Shown here: positions 5,199-10,951 of the stretch, piece after piece
How the letters are laid out: every line of letters starts with the position of its first letter
Position numbering within the stretch: the stretch's first letter is position 1
Assembly (NCBI GenBank): GCA_045591645.1
Contig: JAZNTG010000034.1
Coordinates: 1-10,951, forward strand
Length of the DNA stretch: 10,951 nucleotides
Source of the DNA: SFWF01 sp045591645
GTDB taxonomy: Bacteria > Bacillota > Clostridia > Oscillospirales > Acutalibacteraceae
Reading direction: 5' to 3'
Program-made: the position numbers and the translations under genes
Notes under the pieces: model-generated
Told to the model about the DNA's origin: nothing
The model's database searches: none
Seen by the model: the letters and a program-made list of their open reading frames with translations, nothing else

Positions 5199-5394
5199 GA
5201 TAGTTTTTGACAGACTTTGGAACACTATGAAAGAAAAGGGCGTTTCGACATATTGGCTGCGTGAAAAATGCGGTATTGACAGTAAAACTGTTCGTCGACT
5301 TAAAGCCAACGAAAATATTGAAACAAAGACGCTTGATAAACTTTGCGCAGCTCTGGGCTGCAAACTTGAAGATATAGCAGAATTCGTGGAATAA
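5197..5394 (+). CDS. Small Cro/C1-type helix-turn-helix regulator (65 aa)
   Basis: This 65-residue protein is essentially one XRE-type HTH domain of the YozG/HTH_26 type. It has a helix at about 4-13, an HTH core at about 17-35 (STYWLREKCGIDSKTVRRLK) and closing helices at 43-53 and 57-64, with the phrase TLDKLCAALGCKLEDI that is typical of the family. The ATG at 5197 is preferred over the in-frame GTG at 5185, because the ribosome binding site GGTGGGG (5184-5190) lies 6 nt before the ATG and covers the GTG. It diverges from the 54-aa gene across a shared region with inverted repeats, so self-regulation is likely. Such proteins are common in mobile or accessory modules. No second domain or phage gene is present nearby. 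Confidence 0.85.
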   Translation: MIVFDRLWNTMKEKGVSTYWLREKCGIDSKTVRRLKANENIETKTLDKLCAALGCKLEDIAEFVE

Positions 5395-5431
5395 ATCTGC
5401 ACCTGAAGACATAGAAAAGATAGATAACAAA

Positions 5432-5464
5432 AAAGAGCCGATAAAAAATCGGCTCTTTAATTTT
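5432..5464. terminator. Bidirectional terminator between HTH gene and cyclophilin gene
   Basis: AAAGAGCCGAT (5432-5442) pairs perfectly with ATCGGCTCTTT (5448-5458) across an A5 loop, an 11-bp stem. T-rich sequence follows on the plus strand (to 5464), and A-rich sequence precedes it (T-rich on the minus strand). It can end both the HTH transcript and the convergent cyclophilin transcript. Confidence 0.88.
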
Positions 5465-5500
5465 GTCCGAAGGACACATTCCACTTTGCCCTTTGTCCTT
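5464..5500 (-). repeat. Short repeat element, copy B: 7-bp units plus hairpin, inverted to copy A
   Basis: Read on the minus strand, two 7-bp units GGACAAA and GGGCAAA (5498-5485) are followed by GTGG and the core AATGTGTCCTTCGGACA (5480-5464). The core matches that of copy A (4905-4921) at 14 of 17 positions and holds the same 5-bp hairpin, TGTCC-TTC-GGACA. It lies between the cyclophilin stop codon and the shared terminator. The 7-bp units differ from those of copy A, so only the layout and core are shared. Confidence 0.6.
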
Positions 5501-5501
5501 T

Positions 5502-6110
5502 TTAAATATCGGAGAGTACTTCGATATCTATTCCTTCAATAACAACGTCGTGAAGCGGGCGGTCTTGCATACCTGTGCGGACATTTGCGATAGCGTCGAC
5601 TACATCCATTCCCTCATAGACCTGACCGAATACCGAGTGCTTGAAATCCAGCCAAGGGGTGCCGCCGAGAGCCTTGTAGTCCTCAATAGTCTCCTCGGGG
5701 AAGCCACGGTCCTTCAGCTGCTCCATCTGACCGAGAAGGCTCTCGGGAATTTCACCTGCCGACTGTACTATAAAGAACTGACTGCCGTTTGTATTGGGAC
5801 CTGCGTTCGCCATTGAAAGAGCGCCGCGGATATTGTGAAGTCTCACATCAAATTCATCCTCGAACTTCTCACCGTAGATGGACTCACCGCCCATACCTGT
5901 ACCCGTCGGGTCGCCGCCCTGGATCATAAAATCCTTTATAACGCGGTGGAAGATTATTCCGTTGTAATAATCCTTGCGTGCCAGCTCAATAAAGTTCTTA
6001 GCGGTCTTGGGAACTTCATTTACAAAAAGCTTTATTTTGATGTCTCCCATATTAGTGTGCATCACGGCAACAGTGTCGCCGAGAGCGGGCATTTTAGTTT
6101 GAAAACCCAT
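5502..6110 (-). CDS. Cyclophilin-type peptidyl-prolyl cis-trans isomerase
   Basis: This 202-residue protein catalyses cis-trans isomerisation of Xaa-Pro bonds and, lacking a signal peptide, acts in the cytoplasm. The ATG at 6110 is chosen because it follows a GAGGTG site (6117-6122) by 6 nt. An upstream ATG would add 20 residues that lack a ribosome binding site and would read back to the -35 box of the promoter. Cyclophilin residues are all in place: FHRVIKDFMIQGGD (54-67, with R56, F61 and Q64), MANAGPNTNGSQFF (100-113), and W153, L154 and H158 in TPWLDFKHSVFGQV. A loop of about 35 residues at 115-150 is longer than in human CypA. It is a single-gene unit with its own promoter and terminator, convergent with the HTH gene. 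Confidence 0.95.
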   Translation of the reverse strand: MGFQTKMPALGDTVAVMHTNMGDIKIKLFVNEVPKTAKNFIELARKDYYNGIIFHRVIKDFMIQGGDPTGTGMGGESIYGEKFEDEFDVRLHNIRGALSMANAGPNTNGSQFFIVQSAGEIPESLLGQMEQLKDRGFPEETIEDYKALGGTPWLDFKHSVFGQVYEGMDVVDAIANVRTGMQDRPLHDVVIEGIDIEVLSDI

Positions 6111-6141
6111 AATATTCACCTCATAGATAGTATATATCCTT

Positions 6142-6170
6142 ATTTTAGCAGTAAATAGGTCGTTTATCAA
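6142..6170 (-). promoter_or_regulatory. Promoter of the cyclophilin gene
   Basis: On the minus strand, TTGATA (6165-6170), a 17-base spacer and TAAAAT (6142-6147) form a good sigma-A promoter. The start near 6135 gives a leader of about 25 nt. This also supports ATG 6110 as the true start, because the longer candidate would begin at the upstream edge of the promoter. Confidence 0.72.
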
Positions 6171-6246
6171 TATAAAAATCTTGTTTTTGCGACAAATATA
6201 TGTTAATATACAGTTAATAATATATTCTTATAAGGTGGCTTTGTTT

Positions 6247-6699
6247 ATGAAGTGTCCGTTTTGCGCATTCCTGGAAAGCAAGGTTATTGACTCCCGCCCG
6301 ACCGACGAGGGCGAACGCATCCGCAGAAGACGCGAATGTCTTTCCTGCCAGCGGCGTTTTACCACCTATGAAATGATAGAAAGTCTGCCTATCATCGTCA
6401 TTAAAAAGGACAAGACCCGTCAGGCATTTTCACGTGAGAAGATACTGAACGGTATGGTGCGCGCCTGCGAAAAGCGACCCGTGTCACTTGAAACTCTTGA
6501 GCGGGCTATAGACGATATTGAGACCGAGATCCAGAACTCTCTCGACCGCGAGGTATCGAGCGAGAAGATAGGAGAGCTGGTTATGAAAAAGCTGTCCGAA
6601 ATAGATGAGGTGGCTTATGTCCGTTTCGCTTCTGTCTACAGACAGTTCCGCGACATCAACACTTTTATGGAAGAATTAAATAAATTATTACAGAAATAA
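6247..6699 (+). CDS. nrdR: Transcriptional repressor NrdR
   Basis: This 150-residue protein is NrdR, the nucleotide-sensing repressor of ribonucleotide reductase genes. The start at 6247 gives the invariant N terminus MKCPFC and follows AAGGTGG (6232-6238) by 8 nt. A zinc ribbon is formed by C3, C6, C31 and C34, with the basic DNA-binding stretch GERIRRRREC (22-31) and RRFTTYE (36-42). The ATP-cone domain covers about 48-140, with VIKKDKTRQAFSREKI (51-66) and VAYVRFASVYRQF (122-134). The length is standard. No nrd gene is in the window, so targets are elsewhere. It heads the plus-strand run of nrdR, gltX, glnS and a NIF3 gene. A weak TTGTTT (6181-6186) and TAATAT (6204-6209) pair is the only promoter candidate seen before it. 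Confidence 0.97.
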   Translation: MKCPFCAFLESKVIDSRPTDEGERIRRRRECLSCQRRFTTYEMIESLPIIVIKKDKTRQAFSREKILNGMVRACEKRPVSLETLERAIDDIETEIQNSLDREVSSEKIGELVMKKLSEIDEVAYVRFASVYRQFRDINTFMEELNKLLQK

Positions 6700-6707
6700 A
6701 ATTTCAA

Positions 6708-6729
6708 AGCTGTCTCGATAGAGACAGCT
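6708..6729 (+). terminator. Hairpin between nrdR and gltX, weak terminator or attenuator
   Basis: AGCTGTCTC (6708-6716) pairs perfectly with GAGACAGCT (6721-6729) across a GATA loop. Only GTTTAG follows, so the T run is poor. Just 12 nt separate it from the gltX ribosome binding site (GAGGAG, 6742-6747), leaving no room for a normal promoter. It is therefore likely a partial terminator or a processing/stability hairpin within one transcript. Confidence 0.55.
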
Positions 6730-6755
6730 GTTTAGCCTTTTGAGGAGCAATATCT

Positions 6756-8408
6756 ATGAATCAAAATGAAAGAATGGCGGAGCTTCTGCTCCCCGACATT
6801 ACAAAAGAACCCGAATATTATGAGGAGCTTTATCCCGCGCGCGACCTGCCCGAGGGGGCAAGGGTGGTAAGAATTGCCCCCAGTCCTACAGGATATCTCC
6901 ACCTCGGCACCCTGTTTATGTCGCTCGTAAACCGTATAACCGCTGACTCCACGGGAGGAATATTCTTCACCCGTATCGAGGATACTGATAAAAAACGCGA
7001 GATCGAGGGCGGTATTGACGACATCATCAACGGACTTATCCGTTTCGGAATAAATATTGACGAGGGTTATGTTACTCCCACTGAAGAAAGCGGAAATTAC
7101 GGCCCCTATAAGCAGAGCCTGCGCGCCGAAATTTATCAGTGCTATGTAAAGAAGCTGATAAAAGAGGGTCTCGCATACCCCTGCTTCTGCACCGCGGAGG
7201 AGCTTGAAGCGGTCAGAACCGAGCAGGAGAAGAATAAGATACGCACAGGCTATCACGGAGAGTATGCCGTTCACAGAAATATTACGGTGGAAGAGGCTGA
7301 GGCTTTAATACGCGAGGGTAAGCCCTATGTTGTAAGGCTTAAGTCCCCCGGCAGCGAGGAAAATAGAATTTTCTTCGACGATGGTATCAAGGGCAAGGTA
7401 GAAATGCCCGAGAATGATGAGGACTTCGTACTTCTTAAATCTGACGGTATCCCGACCTACCACTTTGCTCACGCGGTGGACGACCACCTTATGAGGACCA
7501 CCCACGTTATTAGAGGCGATGAGTGGATATCAAGTGTTCCGAAGCATATCCAGCTCTTCCGGCTTCTTGGTTTCAAGGTGCCGAAGTTCTGTCACGTTGC
7601 ACCGATTATGAAGCTTGACAACGGCGCAAAGAGAAAAATATCCAAGCGTAAAGATCCCGAGGCGGCGGTTCACTATTTTGCCGAAGAGGGCTATGATGCG
7701 ACGAGCGTTATTGAGTATCTTATGACGGTCGCGTCAAGCGAGTTTGAGGATTGGAGAAGAGCGAACCCAGATGAATCTTATAAAAAGTTCAAGTTCAATC
7801 TTAAAAAGATGTCTGTTTCGGGGGCTCTTTTTGACAACGATAAATTAAACGACGTTTCAAAGAACGTCGTTTCCAAGATGAACTCGGACACCGTTGTGGA
7901 AAAGCTCTGCGATTGGGCAAAAGAATTCGACCCCGAGTTTTATGCAGTTCTCTGCCGCGATATTGACTATACCAAAAAGGTATTTGCTATCGACAGAGAC
8001 GTGCCCAAACCCCGTAAGGATATAGCAAAGTGGAACGAGGCAAAAGCATATTGTGCCTATTTCTATCCCGAATATTATGAAGCGGGCTTTGAGCTTCCCG
8101 AAAATATTACAGCTGCAGATGCTATAGCTTTCCTTGAAGCGTATAAAAAGGTTTACAAGGCAGAAGATACCAAGGATGAGTGGTTCCAGAGAATTAAAGA
8201 GGTCTGCCCCGCCCTCGGCTTTGCTGCCGATACTAAAGAGTATAAGGCAAATAAGGAAGCCTATAAGGGAAGCGCAGGCGACCTTTCGACAGTTCTCCGC
8301 CTTGCAATTACAGGCAGACGCAATACCCCCGACCTTTGCAGCATAATGCAGGTGCTGGGATATAATGAATGTATCAAGAGAATAGATTCTGCAATAAAGG
8401 AGCTTTAA
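6756..8408 (+). CDS. gltX: Glutamate--tRNA ligase
   Basis: This 550-residue class I aminoacyl-tRNA synthetase attaches glutamate to its tRNA in the cytoplasm. The ATP-binding signature is PSPTGYLHLGT (42-52, HLGT in place of HIGH). The second motif is KISKR (294-298, the KMSKS equivalent). DTDKKREIEGG (77-86 region) and FAHAVDDHLM (237-246) are typical GluRS blocks. About 38 residues precede the usual N terminus. Of the E. coli-type zinc site only the first pair, C143-x-C145, is present; the later Cys-x-His pair is missing. The C-terminal anticodon-binding part (about 340-550) is long, as in Clostridia. The start follows GAGGAG by 8 nt. The next gene, glnS, starts 1 nt after its stop. Confidence 0.94.
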   Translation: MNQNERMAELLLPDITKEPEYYEELYPARDLPEGARVVRIAPSPTGYLHLGTLFMSLVNRITADSTGGIFFTRIEDTDKKREIEGGIDDIINGLIRFGINIDEGYVTPTEESGNYGPYKQSLRAEIYQCYVKKLIKEGLAYPCFCTAEELEAVRTEQEKNKIRTGYHGEYAVHRNITVEEAEALIREGKPYVVRLKSPGSEENRIFFDDGIKGKVEMPENDEDFVLLKSDGIPTYHFAHAVDDHLMRTTHVIRGDEWISSVPKHIQLFRLLGFKVPKFCHVAPIMKLDNGAKRKISKRKDPEAAVHYFAEEGYDATSVIEYLMTVASSEFEDWRRANPDESYKKFKFNLKKMSVSGALFDNDKLNDVSKNVVSKMNSDTVVEKLCDWAKEFDPEFYAVLCRDIDYTKKVFAIDRDVPKPRKDIAKWNEAKAYCAYFYPEYYEAGFELPENITAADAIAFLEAYKKVYKAEDTKDEWFQRIKEVCPALGFAADTKEYKANKEAYKGSAGDLSTVLRLAITGRRNTPDLCSIMQVLGYNECIKRIDSAIKEL

Positions 8409-8409
8409 A

Positions 8410-10095
8410 ATGGCAGAAGAAATTATAAGAGAAGAAGCAGAAGCCTCTGCTCCTTCCAACTTTATTTATGATTTTATCGATGAGGATCTTGCCGAGGGTG
8501 TTTATTCAAGGGTCCAGACCCGCTTTCCGCCCGAGCCGAACGGATATCTCCACATCGGCCACGCAAAGGCTATCTGCATAGACTTCGGTACTGCCGAAAA
8601 GTACGGCGGTAAGTGTAACCTCCGTCTTGACGATACCAACCCCACCAAAGAGGATGTAGAGTATGTCGATGCCATAAAAGAGGATATTGAATGGCTTGGC
8701 TTTAAGTGGGATAATGTTTATTACGCGTCCGACTATTTTGATTTTATCCACGAGTGTGCATATAAGCTTATCGACAAGGGACTCGCCTATGTTGACGAGT
8801 CGACCCCCGATGAGATAAGAGAGATGCGCGGTACGCTCACCGAAGCGGGCAAGGAAAGCCCCTACAGAAACAGACCTATCGAGGAGAGCCGCGATCTCTT
8901 CATGAAAATGACGGCGGGCGAGTTCGATAACGGCGCAATGGTGCTCCGTGCTAAAATTGATATGGCTTCCTCCAATATCAATATGCGCGACCCCATAATC
9001 TATAGAATTATGAAGGTTGCCCATCACAGAACAGGGGACAAATGGTGCGTCTATCCGATGTACGACTTTGCTCATCCTCTCTCTGATACAAAAGAGGGAG
9101 TAACCCATTCTCTCTGCTCTTTGGAGTTTGAAAATCACAGACCGCTTTATAACTGGTTTTTGGAAAAGTTAGAGCTTGCCGAGCCCTCACGTCAGATAGA
9201 GTTTGCAAGAATGAACGTAAACTATACCTTGACTTCCAAGAGAAAATGCTTAAAGCTCGTTAACGACGGACTTGTTTCGGGCTGGGATGATCCGAGAATG
9301 GCTACCATCTGCGGTATGAGAAGAAGGGGCTACCCCAGTGCTGCAATCCGCACATTCGTTGAGAAGATCGGCGTCAGCAAGGCGTACAGCGTTATCGACT
9401 ATGCTCTTCTTGAGTCCTGTGTCAGAGATGACCTGAATCAGAACGCCGACAGAGCAATGGCAGTTCTTCGTCCTTTAAAGGTAGTTGTTGATAACTACCC
9501 CGATGATAAATGCGAGGAAATTTCAGTAGAAATTAATCCGAACAAGCCCGAGCTTGGCACAAAGACCGTCACCTTCTCAAAGAATCTCTACATTGAGCAG
9601 GATGACTTTATGCTCGATCCTCCCGGAAAGTATTTCCGCCTTTGCCCCACAAAGGAAGTTCGCTTAAAGGGTGCATATTTTGTTAAGTACGCCTCTCACG
9701 AGGAGGACGAAAACGGCAATATAACCTGTGTCCACGTAACCTATGACCCCGAGTCGTTCGGCGGAGAATCTCCTGACGGCAGAAAGGTCAAGGGAACGCT
9801 TCACTGGGTATCGGCAGACCACGCAGTCGACGCCACCGTACGCCTTTATGACCGACTTTTTAACGTAGAAAACCCGTCGGATGAGGAGGGCGTTTCCTCT
9901 TTCGCGGATAATCTTAACCCCGAGTCCTTAACAGTGCTTACAGGCTGTAAGCTTGAAGCATCACTCGCCGATGCTAAGGTTGGCGACGGCTTCCAGTTTA
10001 TGCGTCAGGGATATTTCTGTCTTGATAAGGACTCCACCGATAGTAAACTTATATTCAACCGTACGGTTGCACTAAAGGATTCATTTAAGAAATGA
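8410..10095 (+). CDS. glnS: Glutamine--tRNA ligase
   Basis: This 561-residue class I synthetase charges tRNA-Gln with glutamine directly. Motifs match the GlnRS family: RFPPEPNGYLHIGHAKAI (38-55, HIGH at 48-51), DDTNPTKED (74-82), YDFAHPLSD (218-226), LTSKRK (274-279, KMSKS equivalent), GWDDPRM (291-297), MRRRGY (303-308), and ESCVRDDLNQNADRAMAV (335-352). The anticodon-binding beta-barrel domains follow at about 355-555. Length equals that of the E. coli enzyme within a few residues. Its AAGGAG ribosome binding site (8397-8402) lies inside the end of gltX, 7 nt before the ATG, so the two genes are translationally linked. Many Clostridia instead make Gln-tRNA by the GatCAB route, so a GlnRS here is informative but not unprecedented. 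Confidence 0.96.
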   Translation: MAEEIIREEAEASAPSNFIYDFIDEDLAEGVYSRVQTRFPPEPNGYLHIGHAKAICIDFGTAEKYGGKCNLRLDDTNPTKEDVEYVDAIKEDIEWLGFKWDNVYYASDYFDFIHECAYKLIDKGLAYVDESTPDEIREMRGTLTEAGKESPYRNRPIEESRDLFMKMTAGEFDNGAMVLRAKIDMASSNINMRDPIIYRIMKVAHHRTGDKWCVYPMYDFAHPLSDTKEGVTHSLCSLEFENHRPLYNWFLEKLELAEPSRQIEFARMNVNYTLTSKRKCLKLVNDGLVSGWDDPRMATICGMRRRGYPSAAIRTFVEKIGVSKAYSVIDYALLESCVRDDLNQNADRAMAVLRPLKVVVDNYPDDKCEEISVEINPNKPELGTKTVTFSKNLYIEQDDFMLDPPGKYFRLCPTKEVRLKGAYFVKYASHEEDENGNITCVHVTYDPESFGGESPDGRKVKGTLHWVSADHAVDATVRLYDRLFNVENPSDEEGVSSFADNLNPESLTVLTGCKLEASLADAKVGDGFQFMRQGYFCLDKDSTDSKLIFNRTVALKDSFKK

Positions 10096-10841
10096 TAGTT
10101 TACGATATTTATGACTTTTTGGATGAAAAGTACGACTTTGCATCGGCACTTCCTTACGATAACGTAGGATTGCTTGTCGGCGACGGCAGAGATAAGGTGA
10201 CGGGTGTGCTCGTCTGCCTCGACTGTACCGATGAGGCTATAACCGAAGCGGTAAATAGTGGCGCCAACCTTATCTTAACCCACCATCCCGTAATATTTGA
10301 CCCCTTAAAATCGGTTACCGAGCAGAGCCTCGTTTACCGTCTTGTAAAAAACGGTATTTCGGTCATCTCGGCTCATACTAATCTCGATCAGGCCGACGGC
10401 GGTGTCAATGACGCGCTTTGCAGAGCAGTAGGACTTATTAATGTCGAAAAGGTACAAGACCGCGAGGGCTTTGCCTACAGAACAGGGGAGCTGTCTGACC
10501 CTATGACGAGCGATGAGCTTGCGAAAACGGTGGGCGAAAAATTATCGGTCAGAACAAAATATGTCGGAGAGTCATCCTTTATAAAAAGAGTAGCCGTCTG
10601 CTCAGGTTCGGGCGGCAGTATGCTCTCGGAGGTTATCGGTACGGGTGTCGACGCATACCTCACCGCCGACGTAAAGCATAATGTGTTTATGGAAGCACAC
10701 GAGGCGGGTCTGACGCTTATTGATGCAGGCCATTTCAACACAGAGGACATTATCGTTGGTGCTCTCTGCGACGAGCTCAAAAAAGCCTTCCCCGAAATAA
10801 AAATTACCGAATTTCATTTTTCACCGATAAAATATGCGTGA
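10092..10841 (+). CDS. NIF3-family dinuclear metal-centre protein
   Basis: This 249-residue protein belongs to the NIF3/YbgI/YqfO family (DUF34), cytoplasmic proteins with a two-metal site. Some annotations call them GTP cyclohydrolase I type 2, but the function is not settled. Metal ligands expected for the family are visible: H64 and H65 in LTHHPVIF, D99 in AHTNLD (94-99), and H214 with E218 in DAGHFNTE (211-218). DNVGLLVG (23-30) is the usual N-terminal block. It is the short form without the extra central domain of the roughly 370-residue Bacillus type. The ATG overlaps the glnS TGA stop (ATGA, 4 nt), which indicates coupled translation. In many Firmicutes the gene sits beside trmK and rpoD instead. 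Confidence 0.93.
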   Translation: MIVYDIYDFLDEKYDFASALPYDNVGLLVGDGRDKVTGVLVCLDCTDEAITEAVNSGANLILTHHPVIFDPLKSVTEQSLVYRLVKNGISVISAHTNLDQADGGVNDALCRAVGLINVEKVQDREGFAYRTGELSDPMTSDELAKTVGEKLSVRTKYVGESSFIKRVAVCSGSGGSMLSEVIGTGVDAYLTADVKHNVFMEAHEAGLTLIDAGHFNTEDIIVGALCDELKKAFPEIKITEFHFSPIKYA

Positions 10842-10863
10842 TCATACACTAAGAGGATCAAAA

Positions 10864-10905
10864 AGAGCTATTAGATTTAAAACAAATCTAATAGCTCTAA
10901 TTTTT
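10864..10905. terminator. Strong terminator after the nrdR-NIF3 gene run
   Basis: A perfect 15-bp stem is formed by 10864-10878 (starting AGAGCTATTAG) and 10884-10898 across a 5-base AAAAC loop, followed by AATTTTT. Upstream A residues give a T run on the minus strand, so it can work both ways and may also serve a convergent gene entering from the right edge. Confidence 0.92.
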
Positions 10906-10951
10906 ATATCATTTACTTTTCAATGGTCATAGTTGATTTTTGCAAGCAAAA

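Noticed and set aside
4947..5394. Classical toxin-antitoxin operon
   Set aside because: The two small genes diverge instead of being co-transcribed, and neither resembles a known toxin.
6111..6170. N-terminal extension of the cyclophilin (20 extra residues)
   Set aside because: It would run through the promoter region and has no ribosome binding site. ATG 6110 has GAGGTG at the right distance and gives a normal family N terminus.
6191..6216. NrdR-box-like sequence (ACAAATATATGTT) upstream of nrdR
   Set aside because: It is AT-rich and only loosely palindromic. I could not see a convincing second box at the expected spacing, so autoregulation is not supported from sequence alone.
6181..6246. 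N-terminal extension of NrdR from an upstream start at 6181
   Set aside because: NrdR proteins begin MKCPxC, and the AAGGTGG site points to ATG 6247.

Overview
The window looks like chromosomal DNA from a Gram-positive Firmicute of class Clostridia, most likely an Oscillospiraceae/Ruminococcaceae-type gut anaerobe. The reasons are the rpmH-rnpA-yidD-yidC-jag gene order, strong GG-rich ribosome binding sites, GTG and TTG starts, sigma-A-type promoters close to consensus, medium GC in the housekeeping genes, and the class of proteins encoded. Assignment below class level is inference.

Layout. (1) Bases 30-2024, minus strand: a TIGR01212-type radical SAM gene, then a promoter overlapping its stop codon, then a two-gene unit of a small membrane protein and a ZIP-family metal transporter. 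(2) 2025-2197: a divergent promoter region with back-to-back -35 boxes. (3) 2198-4839, plus strand: rpmH, rnpA, yidD, yidC and jag (khpB), the conserved ribosome / RNase P / membrane-insertion cluster. It ends at a strong hairpin terminator after jag, not continuing into mnmE-mnmG. (4) 4873-5500: a compact, AT-richer small-gene island. It holds a 54-aa minus-strand protein (4947-5111, easily missed), a divergent 65-aa Cro/C1-type HTH protein (5197-5394), and a shared control region with a perfect-consensus promoter inside an inverted repeat. The island is flanked by two related short repeat elements in opposite orientation. (5) 5502-6110, minus strand: a cytoplasmic cyclophilin. (6) 6247-10841, plus strand: nrdR, gltX, glnS and a NIF3-family gene. 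The last three are tightly packed (1-nt gap, then 4-nt overlap) and end at a strong bidirectional terminator.

How the genes relate. The rpmH cluster supplies ribosomal protein L34, the RNase P protein, two membrane-insertion factors and an RNA-binding regulator. The gltX-glnS pair charges tRNA-Glu and tRNA-Gln directly. NrdR is a repressor of ribonucleotide reductase genes, none of which are in the window. Most of the window is ordinary housekeeping DNA.

The part most worth a second look is the 4873-5500 island. The two flanking elements share a 17-base core with a hairpin in which a base pair has changed compensatorily. The divergent gene pair appears to share an operator that overlaps a promoter -10 box at one end and the HTH gene's ribosome binding site and start codon at the other. 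Secondary points are an Asn in place of the conserved positively charged residue of the YidC groove, and an RGG-type tail on Jag.
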